Origin: Shewanella saliphila
GTDB lineage: Bacteria > Pseudomonadota > Gammaproteobacteria > Enterobacterales > Shewanellaceae
DNA length: 64,000 nt
Reading direction: 5' to 3'
Assembly (NCBI RefSeq): GCF_014648295.1
Contig: NZ_BMQV01000024.1
Coordinates: 1-64,000, forward strand
Shown here: piece after piece, positions 23,872 to 37,117 of the stretch
How positions within the stretch are numbered: position 1 is the first letter of the stretch
How the letters are laid out: each line of letters begins with the position of its first letter
The notes under the pieces: model-generated
What the model was told of the DNA's origin: nothing
The model's input: the letters and a program-made list of their open reading frames with translations, nothing else
Databases searched by the model: none
Translations under genes and position numbers: made by a program

Positions 23872-25500
23872 TTATTTTAAGCCTTTTTTCTCTAAACCTG
23901 CATAAATAATCTTTTGCTGGGTAATCGCCACTAAGTTACCTACTAACCAGTAAAGTACCAGACCTGCTGGGAACCATAAGAAGAATACGGTAAAGATAAC
24001 TGGCATCCATTGCATCATCTTAACTTGCATTGGGTCCATGGTCGGTGCCATTGGCTGCATTTTTTGCATCAAGAACATCGATACACCCATTAGTAATGGT
24101 AATACGTAGTAGGGATCTTGTACTGATAAGTCATCAATCCATAGCATGAATGGCGCGTGGCGTAATTCATAGCTTTCAAGTAATACCCAGTATAATGCGA
24201 TGAAGATTGGCATCTGTAGCAAAATAGGTAAGCAACCGCCCATTGGGTTTACTTTCTCTTTTTTGTACAGTTCCATCATGGCTTGACCCATCTTTTGACG
24301 GTCATCACCAAAGCGCTCTTTCATCTCAGCTAATTTTGGCTGTAGGTTACGCATTTTAGCCATTGAGCTGTATTGTGCTTTTGTTAATGGATATAACAAA
24401 CCACGTACTGTTAGGGTGATTAAAATAATCGCCATACCCCAGTTACCCACAAATGATTGATAGAACATCAATAACCAGTGAATAGGTATTGCTAACCACC
24501 ACAAGAAACCATAATCAACCACTAGGTTTAAGGTTTCAGAGATAGCTGAAAGGGCTTTTTGGTTTTTAGGGCCAACATAAAATTGTGAACTAATTTTTTG
24601 GGTTGTGCCTGGTGCAATATCATATAACGCGCCACGGAAACCGATGTTAGCTAAACCACCAGCACTCACACTTGAGAAAATGGTATTTGAGTCAGTTGCT
24701 GGCGGAACCCAAGCTGATACGAAGTAGTGCTGTAACATTGCAGCCCAACCACCTAGTGTTACTTTACCTAGGTTTTTGTCTGCCATGTCTTCAAAGTCAT
24801 ACTTTTCGTAGCGAGTATCTTGAGTTGAGAATGCCGCACCACGATAGGTTGGCATCATCATGCTGCTTTCAGATTCTTTGATGGATTGTTTAATTTGACC
24901 ATACATTTGCACTTGTAATGCAGTATCTGAAGTGTTGCTAATATTGTAATCAACGCCAACATCATATTGACCACGGGTAAACGTAAAGGTTTTTACGAAA
25001 GTCACACCGTTGTCAGCAGTAAAGGTTAATGGCACTGATAATGTGTCTTGACCATCTGCTAATGTATAAGAGGTATTTTGAGCGGCAAAGGCGGCACGAC
25101 CTTTAGCGCTACTATCAATGCCGTCGCGACCGATTAAACCACTTTGTGCGATATAAGTGTGGTCGTTGGTTTGTTCAAGAATGACAAACGGGTCATCTTT
25201 ATCAATCTCAACTTTGTGGGCAACCAATGCGGCATAAACGATGTCACCACCGACAGGGCTGATTTTGATATCAAGCTGGTCAGTTTTAACGGTAATTAAG
25301 TTCTTGGTTGCAGGCATATCCACTGGCATACCAGTTGAGTCTGCTTCAGGAACGTCTGCGCCGTTAATCGTCGCTGCGTTTGTTTGGGTAACAGTTTGTT
25401 GTGCTACCGGTTGTGGTGCTTTATCTGTTTGCCATTGCTGCCACATTAAAAAGCTGACAAACAACAAACCGATTAGCAATATATTGCGTTGAGATTCCAT
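23872..25500 (-). CDS. yidC: Membrane protein insertase YidC
   Basis: YidC inserts and folds inner-membrane proteins, with or without Sec. The 542-residue protein has an N-terminal signal anchor ('[17 protein letters not shown]'), a large periplasmic beta domain (about 45-330) and a C-terminal core of five membrane helices with '[24 protein letters not shown]' (groove Arg) and '[20 protein letters not shown]'. It follows yidD by 3 bases, in the standard rpmH-rnpA-yidD-yidC arrangement. Confidence 0.98.
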   Translation of the reverse strand: MESQRNILLIGLLFVSFLMWQQWQTDKAPQPVAQQTVTQTNAATINGADVPEADSTGMPVDMPATKNLITVKTDQLDIKISPVGGDIVYAALVAHKVEIDKDDPFVILEQTNDHTYIAQSGLIGRDGIDSSAKGRAAFAAQNTSYTLADGQDTLSVPLTFTADNGVTFVKTFTFTRGQYDVGVDYNISNTSDTALQVQMYGQIKQSIKESESSMMMPTYRGAAFSTQDTRYEKYDFEDMADKNLGKVTLGGWAAMLQHYFVSAWVPPATDSNTIFSSVSAGGLANIGFRGALYDIAPGTTQKISSQFYVGPKNQKALSAISETLNLVVDYGFLWWLAIPIHWLLMFYQSFVGNWGMAIILITLTVRGLLYPLTKAQYSSMAKMRNLQPKLAEMKERFGDDRQKMGQAMMELYKKEKVNPMGGCLPILLQMPIFIALYWVLLESYELRHAPFMLWIDDLSVQDPYYVLPLLMGVSMFLMQKMQPMAPTMDPMQVKMMQWMPVIFTVFFLWFPAGLVLYWLVGNLVAITQQKIIYAGLEKKGLK

Positions 25501-25503
25501 AGC

Positions 25504-25758
25504 CTATTTATTACACCTGTCATTTTTAGGGGGGACGGGATCACTACCGCCGGGATGTAAAGGGTGACATTTTAATATGCGTTTGATTGCAAACCAACTA
25601 CCTTTCACTGTTCCGTGCGTTTTTATTGCTTCAATCGCATAATAAGAACAAGTTGGATCGAACCGACACTTAGGTCCCAGTAAAGGGCTTATAAAAATTT
25701 GATAACCACGGATAACCGTAGTTGCTAGCCATTGTAACGGCGACTGAGTTTTCGCCAT
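25504..25758 (-). CDS. yidD: Membrane protein insertion efficiency factor YidD
   Basis: The 84-residue amphipathic protein carries the family signature '[23 protein letters not shown]' and '[13 protein letters not shown]'. It is thought to aid YidC-dependent insertion. It overlaps the 3' end of rnpA by 34 bases in another frame, a typical arrangement, and precedes yidC. Confidence 0.96.
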   Translation of the reverse strand: MAKTQSPLQWLATTVIRGYQIFISPLLGPKCRFDPTCSYYAIEAIKTHGTVKGSWFAIKRILKCHPLHPGGSDPVPPKNDRCNK

Positions 25759-26081
25759 AGCTTTTCTATCAACTTATGTAGTTCTGCATTTTCCATTTCC
25801 ATCACGCCATTTCTGACTAATACTACGATATCAATGTTAGGGATGTCGTGTTGATGTAAACGAAAACTATCTCTTATCACGCGTTTAATGCGATTACGTT
25901 GGTTAGCACGTTTTACAAAACGTTTGGCCACAGTTAATCCTAAACGAGGATGTTGCTCAGAATTTGGAATAGCGAGCAGAGTTATTTCAGCAGAGGATGC
26001 TTTGATTGGATTGGAGAATACAGATTTAAATTGCGCGGGAGTTAACAAACGTAACTCCCGCGTAAAGGTATAGCTAGTCAC
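25725..26081 (-). CDS. rnpA: Ribonuclease P protein component
   Basis: This is the basic protein cofactor of RNase P, which matures tRNA 5' ends. The 118 residues contain the RNR motif region '[21 protein letters not shown]' that binds precursor tRNA. The start is GTG at 26081, twelve bases after the rpmH stop, and the two are cotranscribed. No rnpB RNA gene was seen in this window. Confidence 0.96.
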   Translation of the reverse strand: MTSYTFTRELRLLTPAQFKSVFSNPIKASSAEITLLAIPNSEQHPRLGLTVAKRFVKRANQRNRIKRVIRDSFRLHQHDIPNIDIVVLVRNGVMEMENAELHKLIEKLWRKLSRRYNG

Positions 26082-26093
26082 CTAGTTATCTAC

Positions 26094-26231
26094 TTACGCA
26101 GATAAACGAGCGCGACCTTTCGCACGACGACGTGCAAGCACCTTACGGCCGCCTACAGTGGCCATACGAGCGCGGAAGCCGTGAGAACGCTTGCGCTTCA
26201 GGTTGCTAGGTTGAAAAGTACGTTTACTCAT
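26094..26231 (-). CDS. rpmH: 50S ribosomal protein L34
   Basis: A short reverse-strand ORF from the ATG at 26231 to the TAA at 26094 encodes 45 residues beginning [15 protein letters not shown] and ending GRARLSA, the universal bL34 sequence with '[25 protein letters not shown]' in the middle. It is the first gene of the rpmH-rnpA-yidD-yidC operon and has a strong promoter 73-101 bases upstream (26304-26332). It is divergent from dnaA. Confidence 0.98.
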
Positions 26232-26303
26232 GATGGCAATCCGTCTTTGTTAGTGAATTTACCTTATCTCCAAAATTAGAGGTAAGGGCAAAAAAGAGGC
26301 CGA

Positions 26304-26332
26304 ATTGTAATCACTTTAATTACTATCGTCAA
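26304..26332 (-). promoter_or_regulatory. Sigma-70-like promoter of rpmH
   Basis: On the reverse strand TTGACG (26327-26332) and TACAAT (26304-26309) are separated by exactly 17 bases. It is correctly oriented for the highly expressed ribosomal gene rpmH. Confidence 0.75.
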
Positions 26333-26404
26333 TAACGAAAGTGGTTATATGATGAATTTCTGCCAATCTTTCTTTGATGGTGAAAGCTTATAAGCACCAG
26401 AAAA

Positions 26405-26672
26405 TGTGGATAAGTCTGTGTACAGACACTACATCTTGTGGATCTTTGCTTGTTTTCATAGATCAAAGGTTGCGTATTATAGATCAATGTGGATCGGTTA
26501 ATAAAGCTGGATTTGCATCAAATTTACAATTAATGGATCGATTTTGATCTTTCATGATCCCAGATATCCACATAGAATGATCCCGCTGGGGATAAATCTG
26601 TTTTTAAGGATAGCGATCATTGTGATCTCCCTATAGAATACACCTCCTTTGACTAAAGATATTTGGGGATAA
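26405..26672. promoter_or_regulatory. dnaA upstream region with DnaA boxes and GATC cluster
   Basis: The 445-base gap between rpmH and dnaA holds one perfect DnaA box (TGTGGATAA, 26405-26413) and near-matches at 26564-26572 (ATATCCACA), 26587-26595 and 26664-26672 (both TGGGGATAA). It has ten GATC sites between 26440 and 26627. This fits autorepression of dnaA by DnaA and SeqA/Dam sequestration of the promoter. The last near-match overlaps the region just before the GTG start. It could also contribute to origin function. Confidence 0.75.
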
Positions 26673-26676
26673 ATAA

Positions 26677-28065
26677 GTGGCGGTTTCACTTTGGCAACAA
26701 TGTATCGGCAGACTGCAAGATGAGTTATCAGCCCAGCAGTTCAGTATGTGGATCCGTCCGTTACAAGCTGAAATGGATGGTGATACTCTGGTTTTGTATG
26801 CGCCAAATCGTTTTGTACTTGATTGGGTACGCGATAAATACATTAATATCATTAATCAATTTTTCACTGAACAAATGGGCAGTGATGCACCTAAGTTGCG
26901 TTTTGATATTGGTAGCCGTCCGTCTTCTGCACGTCCTGTTGCTCCAACCCCTGTAGCCGCTAAGCCTGTCAGTAGCCAAACGCGTGCTCAAGTTGGCACA
27001 ACGTCATTTAATACCCAGGCAGAGCCGATTGTTAATGCCAATCATCGCAGTAACATCAACCCGACTTATCAGTTTGATAACTTCGTTGAAGGTAAATCAA
27101 ACCAACTCGGTAAAGCGGCTGCCTTACAAGTATCTGAAAACCCTGGTGGCGCATATAACCCATTATTTTTATACGGTGGTACCGGTTTAGGTAAAACCCA
27201 CTTATTGCATGCTGTCGGTAATGGGATCATTAAAAATAATCCGAACGCTAAAGTGGTGTATATGCATTCTGAGCGTTTTGTACAGGACATGGTCAAAGCC
27301 TTACAAAATAACGCCATTGAAGAATTTAAACGTTATTATCGCAGTGTCGACGCCCTGTTTATTGACGATATTCAATTTTTTGCCAACAAAGATCGTTCTC
27401 AAGAAGAGTTTTTCCATACCTTCAATGCGCTATTAGAAGGTAATCACCAAATTATTTTAACTTCAGACCGTTATCCTAAAGAGATCGACGGGGTAGAAGA
27501 TCGCTTAAAATCTCGCTTTGGTTGGGGGTTAACGGTTGCCATCGAGCCACCTGAATTAGAAACCCGCGTGGCGATTTTAATGCGTAAAGCACAAGAGAGT
27601 GGCATTAACCTGCCTGATGAAGTGGCCTTTTTTATTGCTAAGCGTTTACGTTCAAACGTACGCGAGCTTGAAGGCGCATTAAACCGCGTTATTGCTAACG
27701 CTAACTTCACCGGTCGTCCAATTACTATTGATTTTGTGCGTGAAGCTTTACGTGATCTCTTGGCACTGCAAGAAAAATTAGTCACTATAGACAATATTCA
27801 GAAGACGGTTGCTGAATACTACAAAATAAAAATGGCAGATATGCTGTCTAAACGTCGTTCACGTAGTGTGGCAAGACCACGACAAGTGGCGATGGCGCTA
27901 TCTAAAGAACTCACTAACCAAAGTTTGCCTGAAATTGGCGATGCTTTTGGTGGTCGTGACCATACGACGGTATTACATGCTTGTCGTAAAATTGCGCAAC
28001 TGCGTGAAGAGAGTCATGACATTAAAGAAGATTACGCTAACTTGATTAGAACTTTGTCTTCTTAA
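26677..28065 (+). CDS. dnaA: Chromosomal replication initiator DnaA
   Basis: DnaA binds the boxes at oriC and melts the AT-rich region. The 462 residues comprise domain I ('[27 protein letters not shown]'), a Ser/Ala/Thr-rich linker (about 88-125), the AAA+ domain with Walker A '[11 protein letters not shown]' and Walker B 'LFIDDIQFF', and the domain IV helix-turn-helix '[15 protein letters not shown]'. The start is GTG at 26677, matching the conserved MAVSLW start. It heads dnaA-dnaN-recF-gyrB. Confidence 0.98.
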   Translation: MAVSLWQQCIGRLQDELSAQQFSMWIRPLQAEMDGDTLVLYAPNRFVLDWVRDKYINIINQFFTEQMGSDAPKLRFDIGSRPSSARPVAPTPVAAKPVSSQTRAQVGTTSFNTQAEPIVNANHRSNINPTYQFDNFVEGKSNQLGKAAALQVSENPGGAYNPLFLYGGTGLGKTHLLHAVGNGIIKNNPNAKVVYMHSERFVQDMVKALQNNAIEEFKRYYRSVDALFIDDIQFFANKDRSQEEFFHTFNALLEGNHQIILTSDRYPKEIDGVEDRLKSRFGWGLTVAIEPPELETRVAILMRKAQESGINLPDEVAFFIAKRLRSNVRELEGALNRVIANANFTGRPITIDFVREALRDLLALQEKLVTIDNIQKTVAEYYKIKMADMLSKRRSRSVARPRQVAMALSKELTNQSLPEIGDAFGGRDHTTVLHACRKIAQLREESHDIKEDYANLIRTLSS

Positions 28066-28083
28066 TTCAGGGAATGTAGAACG

Positions 28084-29184
28084 ATGAAATTTTCAATTGA
28101 TAGGGATGCCCTATTAAAGCCGCTGCAACTAGTGTGTGGCGCGGTAGAACGCAGACACAATTTACCTATTCTTGCTAATTTACTAGTTGAGGTTAGTGAA
28201 GACTCACTTAAGCTAACAGGCACGGATTTAGAGGTTGAGCTTGTTGGGCAAGCCGCTATACACGGTGACATCAACATTGGTCGCACTACCGTTCCTGCCA
28301 AAAAATTACTCGACATTGTTAAGTCTCTTCCTGAACAAAGCGAATTAAAAGTAGAACAACAAGATGGTAAATGGTTGTTACGCTCGGGTCGTAGCCGTTT
28401 TTCATTAGCCACATTGCCAGCTGAAGATTACCCTAATGTTGAAGCGTTCCAGGCTGATATTGAATTTAGCTTAAAGCAGGGTGTATTAAAGTCGATTATC
28501 GACTCTACTCAGTTTTCAATGGCTAACCAGGATGTGCGCTATTACCTCAACGGTTTATTATTTGAAACCGAAGGTAATGTACTACGCGCTATTGCTACCG
28601 ACGGCCACCGTTTGGCGTTAAGCCATCGTACTGTTGATATTTCTTTGCCTGAAAAACAAGTGATTGTGCCACGTAAAGGGGTGGTTGAAATGGCGCGTTT
28701 GCTTGAAAGCGACGACCAAGATATTACCATTGCGATTGGCGATAACGCGATTCGCGCGATGACGAGCTCTGCGGTATTTACCAGTAAATTAGTTGATGGT
28801 CGTTTTCCTGATTATCGCCGAGTGTTACCAAAGGGTGGTAACAAGGTGGTTATTGCCAGCCGCAATCAATTAAAACAAGCGTTAACCCGTGCATCTATTT
28901 TATCGAACGAAAAATTCCGTGGTGTACGTATTCAACTTGAGCCTGGTTTATTAAAGATTACCGCCAATAACCCAGAGCAAGAAGAAGCTGAAGAAATTAT
29001 CGACGTTGATTATGACTCAGATAAACTCGAAATTGGTTTTAACGTAAGTTATTTATTAGATGTGCTGAATAACCTCGCCAGTGATGATGTACGTATAACG
29101 CTGATTGACGGTAACTCAAGTGCATTAATAGAGAACCACAAAGAAGAAGATTCTATGTATGTGGTGATGCCAATGCGTCTGTAA
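28084..29184 (+). CDS. dnaN: DNA polymerase III beta sliding clamp
   Basis: The 366-residue processivity clamp has three similar clamp folds; the N-terminus 'MKFSIDRDALLKPLQLVCGAVERR' and the C-terminal 'YVVMPMRL' tail match the family. It lies 18 bases after dnaA, in the standard replication operon. Confidence 0.98.
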   Translation: MKFSIDRDALLKPLQLVCGAVERRHNLPILANLLVEVSEDSLKLTGTDLEVELVGQAAIHGDINIGRTTVPAKKLLDIVKSLPEQSELKVEQQDGKWLLRSGRSRFSLATLPAEDYPNVEAFQADIEFSLKQGVLKSIIDSTQFSMANQDVRYYLNGLLFETEGNVLRAIATDGHRLALSHRTVDISLPEKQVIVPRKGVVEMARLLESDDQDITIAIGDNAIRAMTSSAVFTSKLVDGRFPDYRRVLPKGGNKVVIASRNQLKQALTRASILSNEKFRGVRIQLEPGLLKITANNPEQEEAEEIIDVDYDSDKLEIGFNVSYLLDVLNNLASDDVRITLIDGNSSALIENHKEEDSMYVVMPMRL

Positions 29185-29210
29185 TACGTTATTGTCTAAA
29201 TACTATATGA

Positions 29211-29230
29211 AAGGTGCTGCAAAGCACCTT
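29211..29230 (+). other. Hairpin between dnaN and recF
   Basis: AAGGTGCT / AGCACCTT with a GCAA tetraloop is followed by CTTTGTCTC, a poor T tract. It may be an attenuator or RNA processing hairpin that lowers recF expression relative to dnaN. Confidence 0.45.
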
Positions 29231-29272
29231 CTTTGTCTCTACTGCTTTATTTGGCTATCACAATAGGTATTC

Positions 29273-30355
29273 ATGAGTTTATCGCGCATTACCATAGGGT
29301 CATTTCGTAATATCAGTTCAGCATCGCTTAATCCAAGTGATGGGTTAAACTTGATTTACGGTCAAAATGGCAGCGGTAAAACCAGTATTTTAGAAGCGAT
29401 TTACTTTTTAGGGATGGGACGTTCTTTTCGCAGTCATTTATCACAACGAGTGATTAATAATGATGACGATAAACTCACCCTTTTTGCCAATCTTATCCAA
29501 GATGAAAATGACTGTAAAATTGGTCTAAGACGTCATCGAAACGGCGAAATTGAAGTCAAAATTAATGGCGAAAAAGTCAAACGCTTATCCACATTAGCTG
29601 AAACGTTGCCTATTCAAGTTATTACCCCCGAAAGTTTTTCTTTACTGTTTGAAGGACCAAAAGCTCGCAGACAGTTTATTGATTGGGGCGCATTTCATTC
29701 TGACCCACATTTTTATCAAGCCTGGGTGAATGTTCGTAAGGTATTAAAGCAACGTAATCAATTGCTTCGTAACCAATCTCCTTATAGCCAAATACAATTT
29801 TGGGATAAAGAGCTGGTGCGGTATGCTGAACAAGTTACCGACATACGAAATCGATATGTAGACTCGTTAAATGAGCTACTTAAGGGTATAATAGGACGGT
29901 TTTTACCTCAGGTTGATATTAAGGTTTCTTTTACCCGAGGATGGGACAGCAAAACGGATTTTTCGCAGTTACTTGAAAACCAATATTCGCGCGATGTCGC
30001 CGCGGGTAACACGGGCAGCGGTCCTCATAAAGCAGACTTACGTTTGCGAGTAGGTAACCTACCTGCGCAAGATGCATTGTCCCGTGGACAATTAAAATTA
30101 TTAGTCTGTGCACTGCGTATTGCACAGGGAAAGTTGCTCAAACAACAACTCGATAAAAACAGTATTTATCTAGTAGACGATTTACCGTCTGAGTTGGATG
30201 CACAGCATAGGCAGCTATTGCTACAGCAGTTAACCGAGACCGGTGCGCAAATTTTTGTCACCGCAATTGATCCGCTAGCAATAGTCGATTCGTTATCTAG
30301 CCCTCCGAACAGGATGTTTCATGTGGAGCAAGGGCAGGTAACGGTTATTGAATAA
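29273..30355 (+). CDS. recF: DNA replication and repair protein RecF
   Basis: RecF is an SMC-like ATPase that loads RecA at gaps with RecO and RecR. The 360 residues have Walker A GQNGSGKT at 30-37, the ABC signature '[16 protein letters not shown]' and Walker B '[12 protein letters not shown]'. It follows dnaN and precedes gyrB by 15 bases. Confidence 0.97.
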   Translation: MSLSRITIGSFRNISSASLNPSDGLNLIYGQNGSGKTSILEAIYFLGMGRSFRSHLSQRVINNDDDKLTLFANLIQDENDCKIGLRRHRNGEIEVKINGEKVKRLSTLAETLPIQVITPESFSLLFEGPKARRQFIDWGAFHSDPHFYQAWVNVRKVLKQRNQLLRNQSPYSQIQFWDKELVRYAEQVTDIRNRYVDSLNELLKGIIGRFLPQVDIKVSFTRGWDSKTDFSQLLENQYSRDVAAGNTGSGPHKADLRLRVGNLPAQDALSRGQLKLLVCALRIAQGKLLKQQLDKNSIYLVDDLPSELDAQHRQLLLQQLTETGAQIFVTAIDPLAIVDSLSSPPNRMFHVEQGQVTVIE

Positions 30356-32788
<2,433 letters not shown>

Positions 32789-32804
32789 CACGTCTTATTA
32801 AAAT

Positions 32805-32837
32805 AAATGGGTGCCTTATGGCGCCCATTTTGTTTTT
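32805..32837 (+). terminator. Intrinsic terminator after gyrB
   Basis: The stem AAATGGGTGCC / GGCGCCCATTT (one G-T pair) with a TTAT loop is followed by TTGTTTTT. Confidence 0.8.
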
Positions 32838-32889
32838 ATTGCTATGATTAAATTCTTGGCGTTAGTTTAATTTAAGAAGGTTACTTATT

Positions 32890-33939
32890 GTGGTCGTTAG
32901 ATTTTTTAAAAAGCTGTTTAATATTCGTGACCGTAATGAACAAATTAAATTTACTGGGCAAACCGCAGCTGAAAAACGTCAACACACCAAACAACAGGTG
33001 ACAGAGGCAATTGTCGTGACACCTACTCAAGCTGTAGAGTCGCAATTAGATTTATCGGCTTTATTTTACAGTTTATTATTTGCCAACCAGTCTATAGCCG
33101 ACAGTGGTATTGCCAATAATCTTGAGCGCCGTGTCATGCAAGATATAGAACTGGCGTTAAGCTCGCCTCAAGCCATTGCCGAAAATGTATTAAAGCTCCC
33201 TAGTAAAATACTCGAATTAGACAGAAAACTAGCTGATGACAATATTGACACCAAAGAGCTTATTAAGCTTATTGAGCAAGATCCATTGTTGTGTGTTGAA
33301 GTGCTTAAACTGTGTAACTCAATGGCCTTTAAACGTTCCGAAAACGATGTAACGAGTATTCAACAAGCATTAGTACAGGTTGGTCGACAACAATTAAGGC
33401 ACTTTATCACCAGCTGCTTAGCGCGCGAAATGATAGACATAAAACCAATATATTTTAGGCGCTTTGGTGCCGAGATTTGGCGTCACTCAATGCAGGTGGC
33501 TTTTTTAGCCAGTGAACTCGCCAATGCAGAACAATGTGATATCGCATTTTTACTTGGCTTACTTCATGATGTCGGCAAAATTGCGATTTTTAAGATGCTG
33601 GTGGATGCATTTTATCAAGCTGAGCCCGGTGAACAACCTAGCTCAACCTTGTTTAAGCAGGTCATGACCACAAAGTCATTAACCTTAAGTGCATTATTAG
33701 CACGTTACTGGCGTTTACCTGAGCATTTTGAAGCACCGTTAACGTTATTGGCTAATACTAACATTAAGCCTGATGACGAAATGACATTAATCATCTGGAA
33801 GGCCAATATTATTAGTGAGTGCTCTATGCTGCAGCAAGTGGATAAATTACCGCAGAAAGAACTTATCGTGTTGTTGGCTCAGGTGGGTATCACTGAACAA
33901 GAGTTTGCTGAACTACATAAAAAATTGCTAGAGTTTTAA
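32890..33939 (+). CDS. HDOD-domain signalling protein
   Basis: The 349-residue protein has an N-terminal basic region (1-45) and an HDOD domain (about 95-310) with 'LIEQDPLLCVEVLKLCNSMAF' and an HD-like 'LLGLLHDVGKIAIFKML'. HDOD proteins are regulators related to HD phosphohydrolases but usually lack activity. No receiver, GGDEF or EAL domain is attached. The start is GTG at 32890 with AAGG upstream. It is a single gene between two terminators; its role is unknown. Confidence 0.88.
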   Translation: MVVRFFKKLFNIRDRNEQIKFTGQTAAEKRQHTKQQVTEAIVVTPTQAVESQLDLSALFYSLLFANQSIADSGIANNLERRVMQDIELALSSPQAIAENVLKLPSKILELDRKLADDNIDTKELIKLIEQDPLLCVEVLKLCNSMAFKRSENDVTSIQQALVQVGRQQLRHFITSCLAREMIDIKPIYFRRFGAEIWRHSMQVAFLASELANAEQCDIAFLLGLLHDVGKIAIFKMLVDAFYQAEPGEQPSSTLFKQVMTTKSLTLSALLARYWRLPEHFEAPLTLLANTNIKPDDEMTLIIWKANIISECSMLQQVDKLPQKELIVLLAQVGITEQEFAELHKKLLEF

Positions 33940-33962
33940 GTCGTTAAGACTCTTCAGCAATA

Positions 33963-33988
33963 AAAAAAGCGCCGTAAGGCGCTTTTTT
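33963..33988. terminator. Bidirectional terminator between the HDOD gene and glyS
   Basis: AAAAAAGCGCC / GGCGCTTTTTT with a GTAA loop has A and T runs on both sides. It serves two convergent genes. Confidence 0.85.
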
Positions 33989-34005
33989 AATGCAGATATT
34001 TCATA

Positions 34006-36090
34006 TTATTGTAATAGTGAAATATCTGCTACATGCAAAAACTGCTCACGAAGATTGGTTAATAACGCTAAACGGTTATTTTTCAATGCTTCATCGTCAG
34101 CCATTACCATTACATCTTCAAAGAACTGGTCCACGCTTTCACGTAAATCGGCTAATAATGTTAATGCTTGCTGGTAATCAGCATTGGCAAACAATGGTGC
34201 TAACTGTGGTTGTAGTTGTGCTAACTTTTCTGCCAAGGCTTTTTCAGCCGTTTCTGCTAATAGCGCTTGGTTGATGTTTGCAGGCAGTTTGCCTTCAACT
34301 TTAGCCAAGATATTAGATACACGTTTATTTGCAGCAGCAAGCGCAGTAGAAGCCTCTAAAGCACGGAAGTGCGATACCGCTTTAACGCGACTGTCAAAAT
34401 CAGCTGGGCGAGTTGGGCGACGAGCTAATACTGCTAAAATCACATCAACTTGAATTCCTTTGTCTTGATACCAAGCACGGAACCGTGCGAGTAAGAATTC
34501 GAGTACATCTTCGGCAGTATTAGCGTTGCTAACATTATCTGCGTGTAACGCTTGTGCTTTAGCAATTAAATCGACTAAGTCTAGTGGCAAATTGTTTTCA
34601 ACAATAATACGTAAAATACCAATAGCAGCTCGGCGAAGTGCAAATGGATCGGCAGCGCCTTTAGGTGCCTGGCCAATACCAAAAATGCCCACTAAGGTGT
34701 CTAGCTTTTCAGCTAACGCAACCGCGCAAGACACGCTTGCCGTTGGTACCGTATCACCCGAAAACTTAGGTTTGTATTGCTCTTCTAAAGCAACGGCAAC
34801 CGCTTCAGTTTCACCATCAAGGCGAGCATAATGCATCCCCATGGTGCCTTGAGTGTCAGTAAACTCCATCACCATGTTGGTCATCAAGTCTGTTTTAGAC
34901 AATAGACCGGCGCGGCTTGCATCAGCACTGTTTGTGCTAACACCCTGACCATCAAGTTGGGTTGCAATAAACCCTGCAAGTGTTGAAATGCGCTCAACGC
35001 GCGCTTTTAACGTGCCAAGTTGCTTTTGGAATACAACCGTTTCAAGACTGGTTAAGCGTGACTCTAGCGTGTGCTTTTTATCAGTATTAAAGAAGAATTC
35101 AGCATCTGCTAGGCGAGGGCGAACCACTTTTTCATTACCTGAAATAATTTGCTGCGGGTCTTTAGATTCGATGTTAGTGACGAAAATAAAGTTAGGTAGC
35201 AAGTTACCGATTTTATCAAATACAGGGAAGTATTTCTGGTCGCCTTTCATGGTGTATACAAGGGCTTCAGATGGCACAGCTAAAAACTTTTCTTCAAAGC
35301 TAGCGGTTAATACTATTGGCCATTCAACCAATGATGCCACTTCTTCAAGTAAGTCTTCTTGGATATCGGCAACACCACCAATCTTGGCAGCAGCGGCTTC
35401 AGAGTCTGCTTTGATTAAGGTTTTACGAAGCTGATAATCAGCCAGTACTTTACCTTGCTCTTTTAGCGCAGTTAAATAGTTGTCTGCATGGTCTAGCTCG
35501 AAAGTTGCTTGACCCATAAAGCGATGACCGCGAATAACACGATCAGATTTAATACCCAATAATTCACCCGCAACTAATTCGCTGCCCAGTAACATGGTCA
35601 CAGTGTGAACAGGGCGAATAAATTGTGTTTTATTGCTGCCCCAACGCATTGGTTTTGGGATTGGCAATTTATCAAGCGCTCGTTGTGCCATATCAGCAAT
35701 TAGGCTTTTAGTCTCAACACCCACGACTTTAGCTTGATGTACTAGCCATTCACCTTTGTCGGTGACTAAGCGTTCAGCCTGGTCAACAGTAATACCGTTA
35801 CCACGTGCCCAGCCTTGCGCTGCCTTAGTTGGGTTACCATCTGCATCAAATGCAGAGCTTACCGCAGGGCCACGTTTTTCAACGACTTTATCTGCTTGTG
35901 CAAGGGCTAGGCCGACAACATTAATGGCTAAACGACGAGGCGCGGCATACCAAAGAGCAGAATCAAAAGGTAAGTCTGCTTTGGTTAATTCATCGGTAAA
36001 GTTTGCTAAAAAAGACTCCGCTAAAGTGCGTAATGACTTTGGCGGTAACTCTTCTGTACCCACTTCAATGAGTAAGTTCTCAAATTTCAT
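34006..36090 (-). CDS. glyS: Glycyl-tRNA synthetase beta subunit
   Basis: The beta subunit of the alpha2beta2 bacterial GlyRS binds tRNA-Gly. It starts '[27 protein letters not shown]' and ends with an anticodon-binding DALR-like helical domain. The 694 residues compare with 689 in E. coli. It lies 9 bases after glyQ in the same direction. It also has the degenerate HD region common to this subunit. Confidence 0.97.
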   Translation of the reverse strand: MKFENLLIEVGTEELPPKSLRTLAESFLANFTDELTKADLPFDSALWYAAPRRLAINVVGLALAQADKVVEKRGPAVSSAFDADGNPTKAAQGWARGNGITVDQAERLVTDKGEWLVHQAKVVGVETKSLIADMAQRALDKLPIPKPMRWGSNKTQFIRPVHTVTMLLGSELVAGELLGIKSDRVIRGHRFMGQATFELDHADNYLTALKEQGKVLADYQLRKTLIKADSEAAAAKIGGVADIQEDLLEEVASLVEWPIVLTASFEEKFLAVPSEALVYTMKGDQKYFPVFDKIGNLLPNFIFVTNIESKDPQQIISGNEKVVRPRLADAEFFFNTDKKHTLESRLTSLETVVFQKQLGTLKARVERISTLAGFIATQLDGQGVSTNSADASRAGLLSKTDLMTNMVMEFTDTQGTMGMHYARLDGETEAVAVALEEQYKPKFSGDTVPTASVSCAVALAEKLDTLVGIFGIGQAPKGAADPFALRRAAIGILRIIVENNLPLDLVDLIAKAQALHADNVSNANTAEDVLEFLLARFRAWYQDKGIQVDVILAVLARRPTRPADFDSRVKAVSHFRALEASTALAAANKRVSNILAKVEGKLPANINQALLAETAEKALAEKLAQLQPQLAPLFANADYQQALTLLADLRESVDQFFEDVMVMADDEALKNNRLALLTNLREQFLHVADISLLQ

Positions 36091-36099
36091 TGGTGACCT

Positions 36100-37005
36100 C
36101 TACTTACACAGTGGGAAGCCAAGTGCTTCACGTGCTTGATAATAAGATTCTGCAACACCTTTAGCCATAGTGCGAACGCGTAAAATATAACGCTGACGTT
36201 CAGTAACCGAAATGGCATGGCGAGCATCAAGTAAATTGAAAGCGTGCGAGGCTTTCATGACTTGTTCGTATGCAGGTAGTGGTAGAGGTTTTTCTAACGA
36301 TAATAAGTGCTGGCACATCTTTTCGCATTCATCGAACATAGTAAACATAAAGTTTACATCGGCATGTTCGAAGTTATAAGTTGATTGCTCAACTTCATTT
36401 TGATGGAAAATGTCACCGTAGGTTACACGGCCAAGAGGCCCGTCGGTCCAAACAAGATCGTACACACTGTCGACTTCTTGAATGTACATGGCTAAACGCT
36501 CAAGGCCATAGGTGATTTCACCCGTTACAGGGCTACATTCAATGCCGCCAACTTGTTGGAAGTAAGTAAATTGAGTCACCTCCATACCGTTAAGCCACAC
36601 TTCCCAGCCTAAACCCCAGGCGCCTAATGTTGGTGACTCCCAGTTGTCTTCAACAAAGCGAATGTCATGCACTTGGGTATCAATCCCCAAGGCTTCTAAT
36701 GAGCCTAGATAAAGCTCTTGAATATTGTCAGGTGATGGCTTTAATACTACTTGGAATTGGTAGTAATGTTGTAAGCGGTTTGGGTTTTCACCATAGCGTC
36801 CATCAGTAGGACGGCGAGACGGCTGCACATATGCGCTACTCATAGGCTCTGGGCCTAATGAGCGTAAGAACGTCTGCGGGTGGAAAGTACCTGCACCAAC
36901 TTCCATATCGAGAGGTTGGACAATTGCGCAACCTTGCTGCGCCCAATATTCCTGGAGGGTTAGGATGAAACCCTGAAATGTCTTTACGTCGTGTTTCGTC
37001 GTCAT
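36100..37005 (-). CDS. glyQ: Glycyl-tRNA synthetase alpha subunit
   Basis: This is the class II catalytic subunit that forms glycyl-adenylate. The 301 residues begin '[26 protein letters not shown]' and include '[54 protein letters not shown]', the conserved active-site segment. It is cotranscribed with glyS and divergent from tag. Confidence 0.98.
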   Translation of the reverse strand: MTTKHDVKTFQGFILTLQEYWAQQGCAIVQPLDMEVGAGTFHPQTFLRSLGPEPMSSAYVQPSRRPTDGRYGENPNRLQHYYQFQVVLKPSPDNIQELYLGSLEALGIDTQVHDIRFVEDNWESPTLGAWGLGWEVWLNGMEVTQFTYFQQVGGIECSPVTGEITYGLERLAMYIQEVDSVYDLVWTDGPLGRVTYGDIFHQNEVEQSTYNFEHADVNFMFTMFDECEKMCQHLLSLEKPLPLPAYEQVMKASHAFNLLDARHAISVTERQRYILRVRTMAKGVAESYYQAREALGFPLCK

Positions 37006-37117
37006 GTCTACTGCTATTAGGCTATTAATAGAAAATGGTAATGATTATACCTTGTAGAACAAGGCAGATGTAGGTTATTTTTTAACGTATGAATAAAAAC
37101 GTTAATGGAACCGTATA

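Noticed and set aside
26437-26497. TGTGGATCT and TGTGGATCG near dnaA as DnaA boxes
   Set aside because: They match only the TGTGGAT half and differ in the last bases of the box. I counted them only as GATC sites.
26663-26956. 97-residue forward ORF overlapping the dnaA start
   Set aside because: It is out of frame with the clear dnaA reading, lacks family features and lies wholly in DnaA domain I.
34184-36139. Several forward ORFs of 85-150 residues opposite glyS
   Set aside because: These are antisense shadows of a conserved gene with Ser/Ala-rich, low-complexity translations and no ribosome-binding sites.
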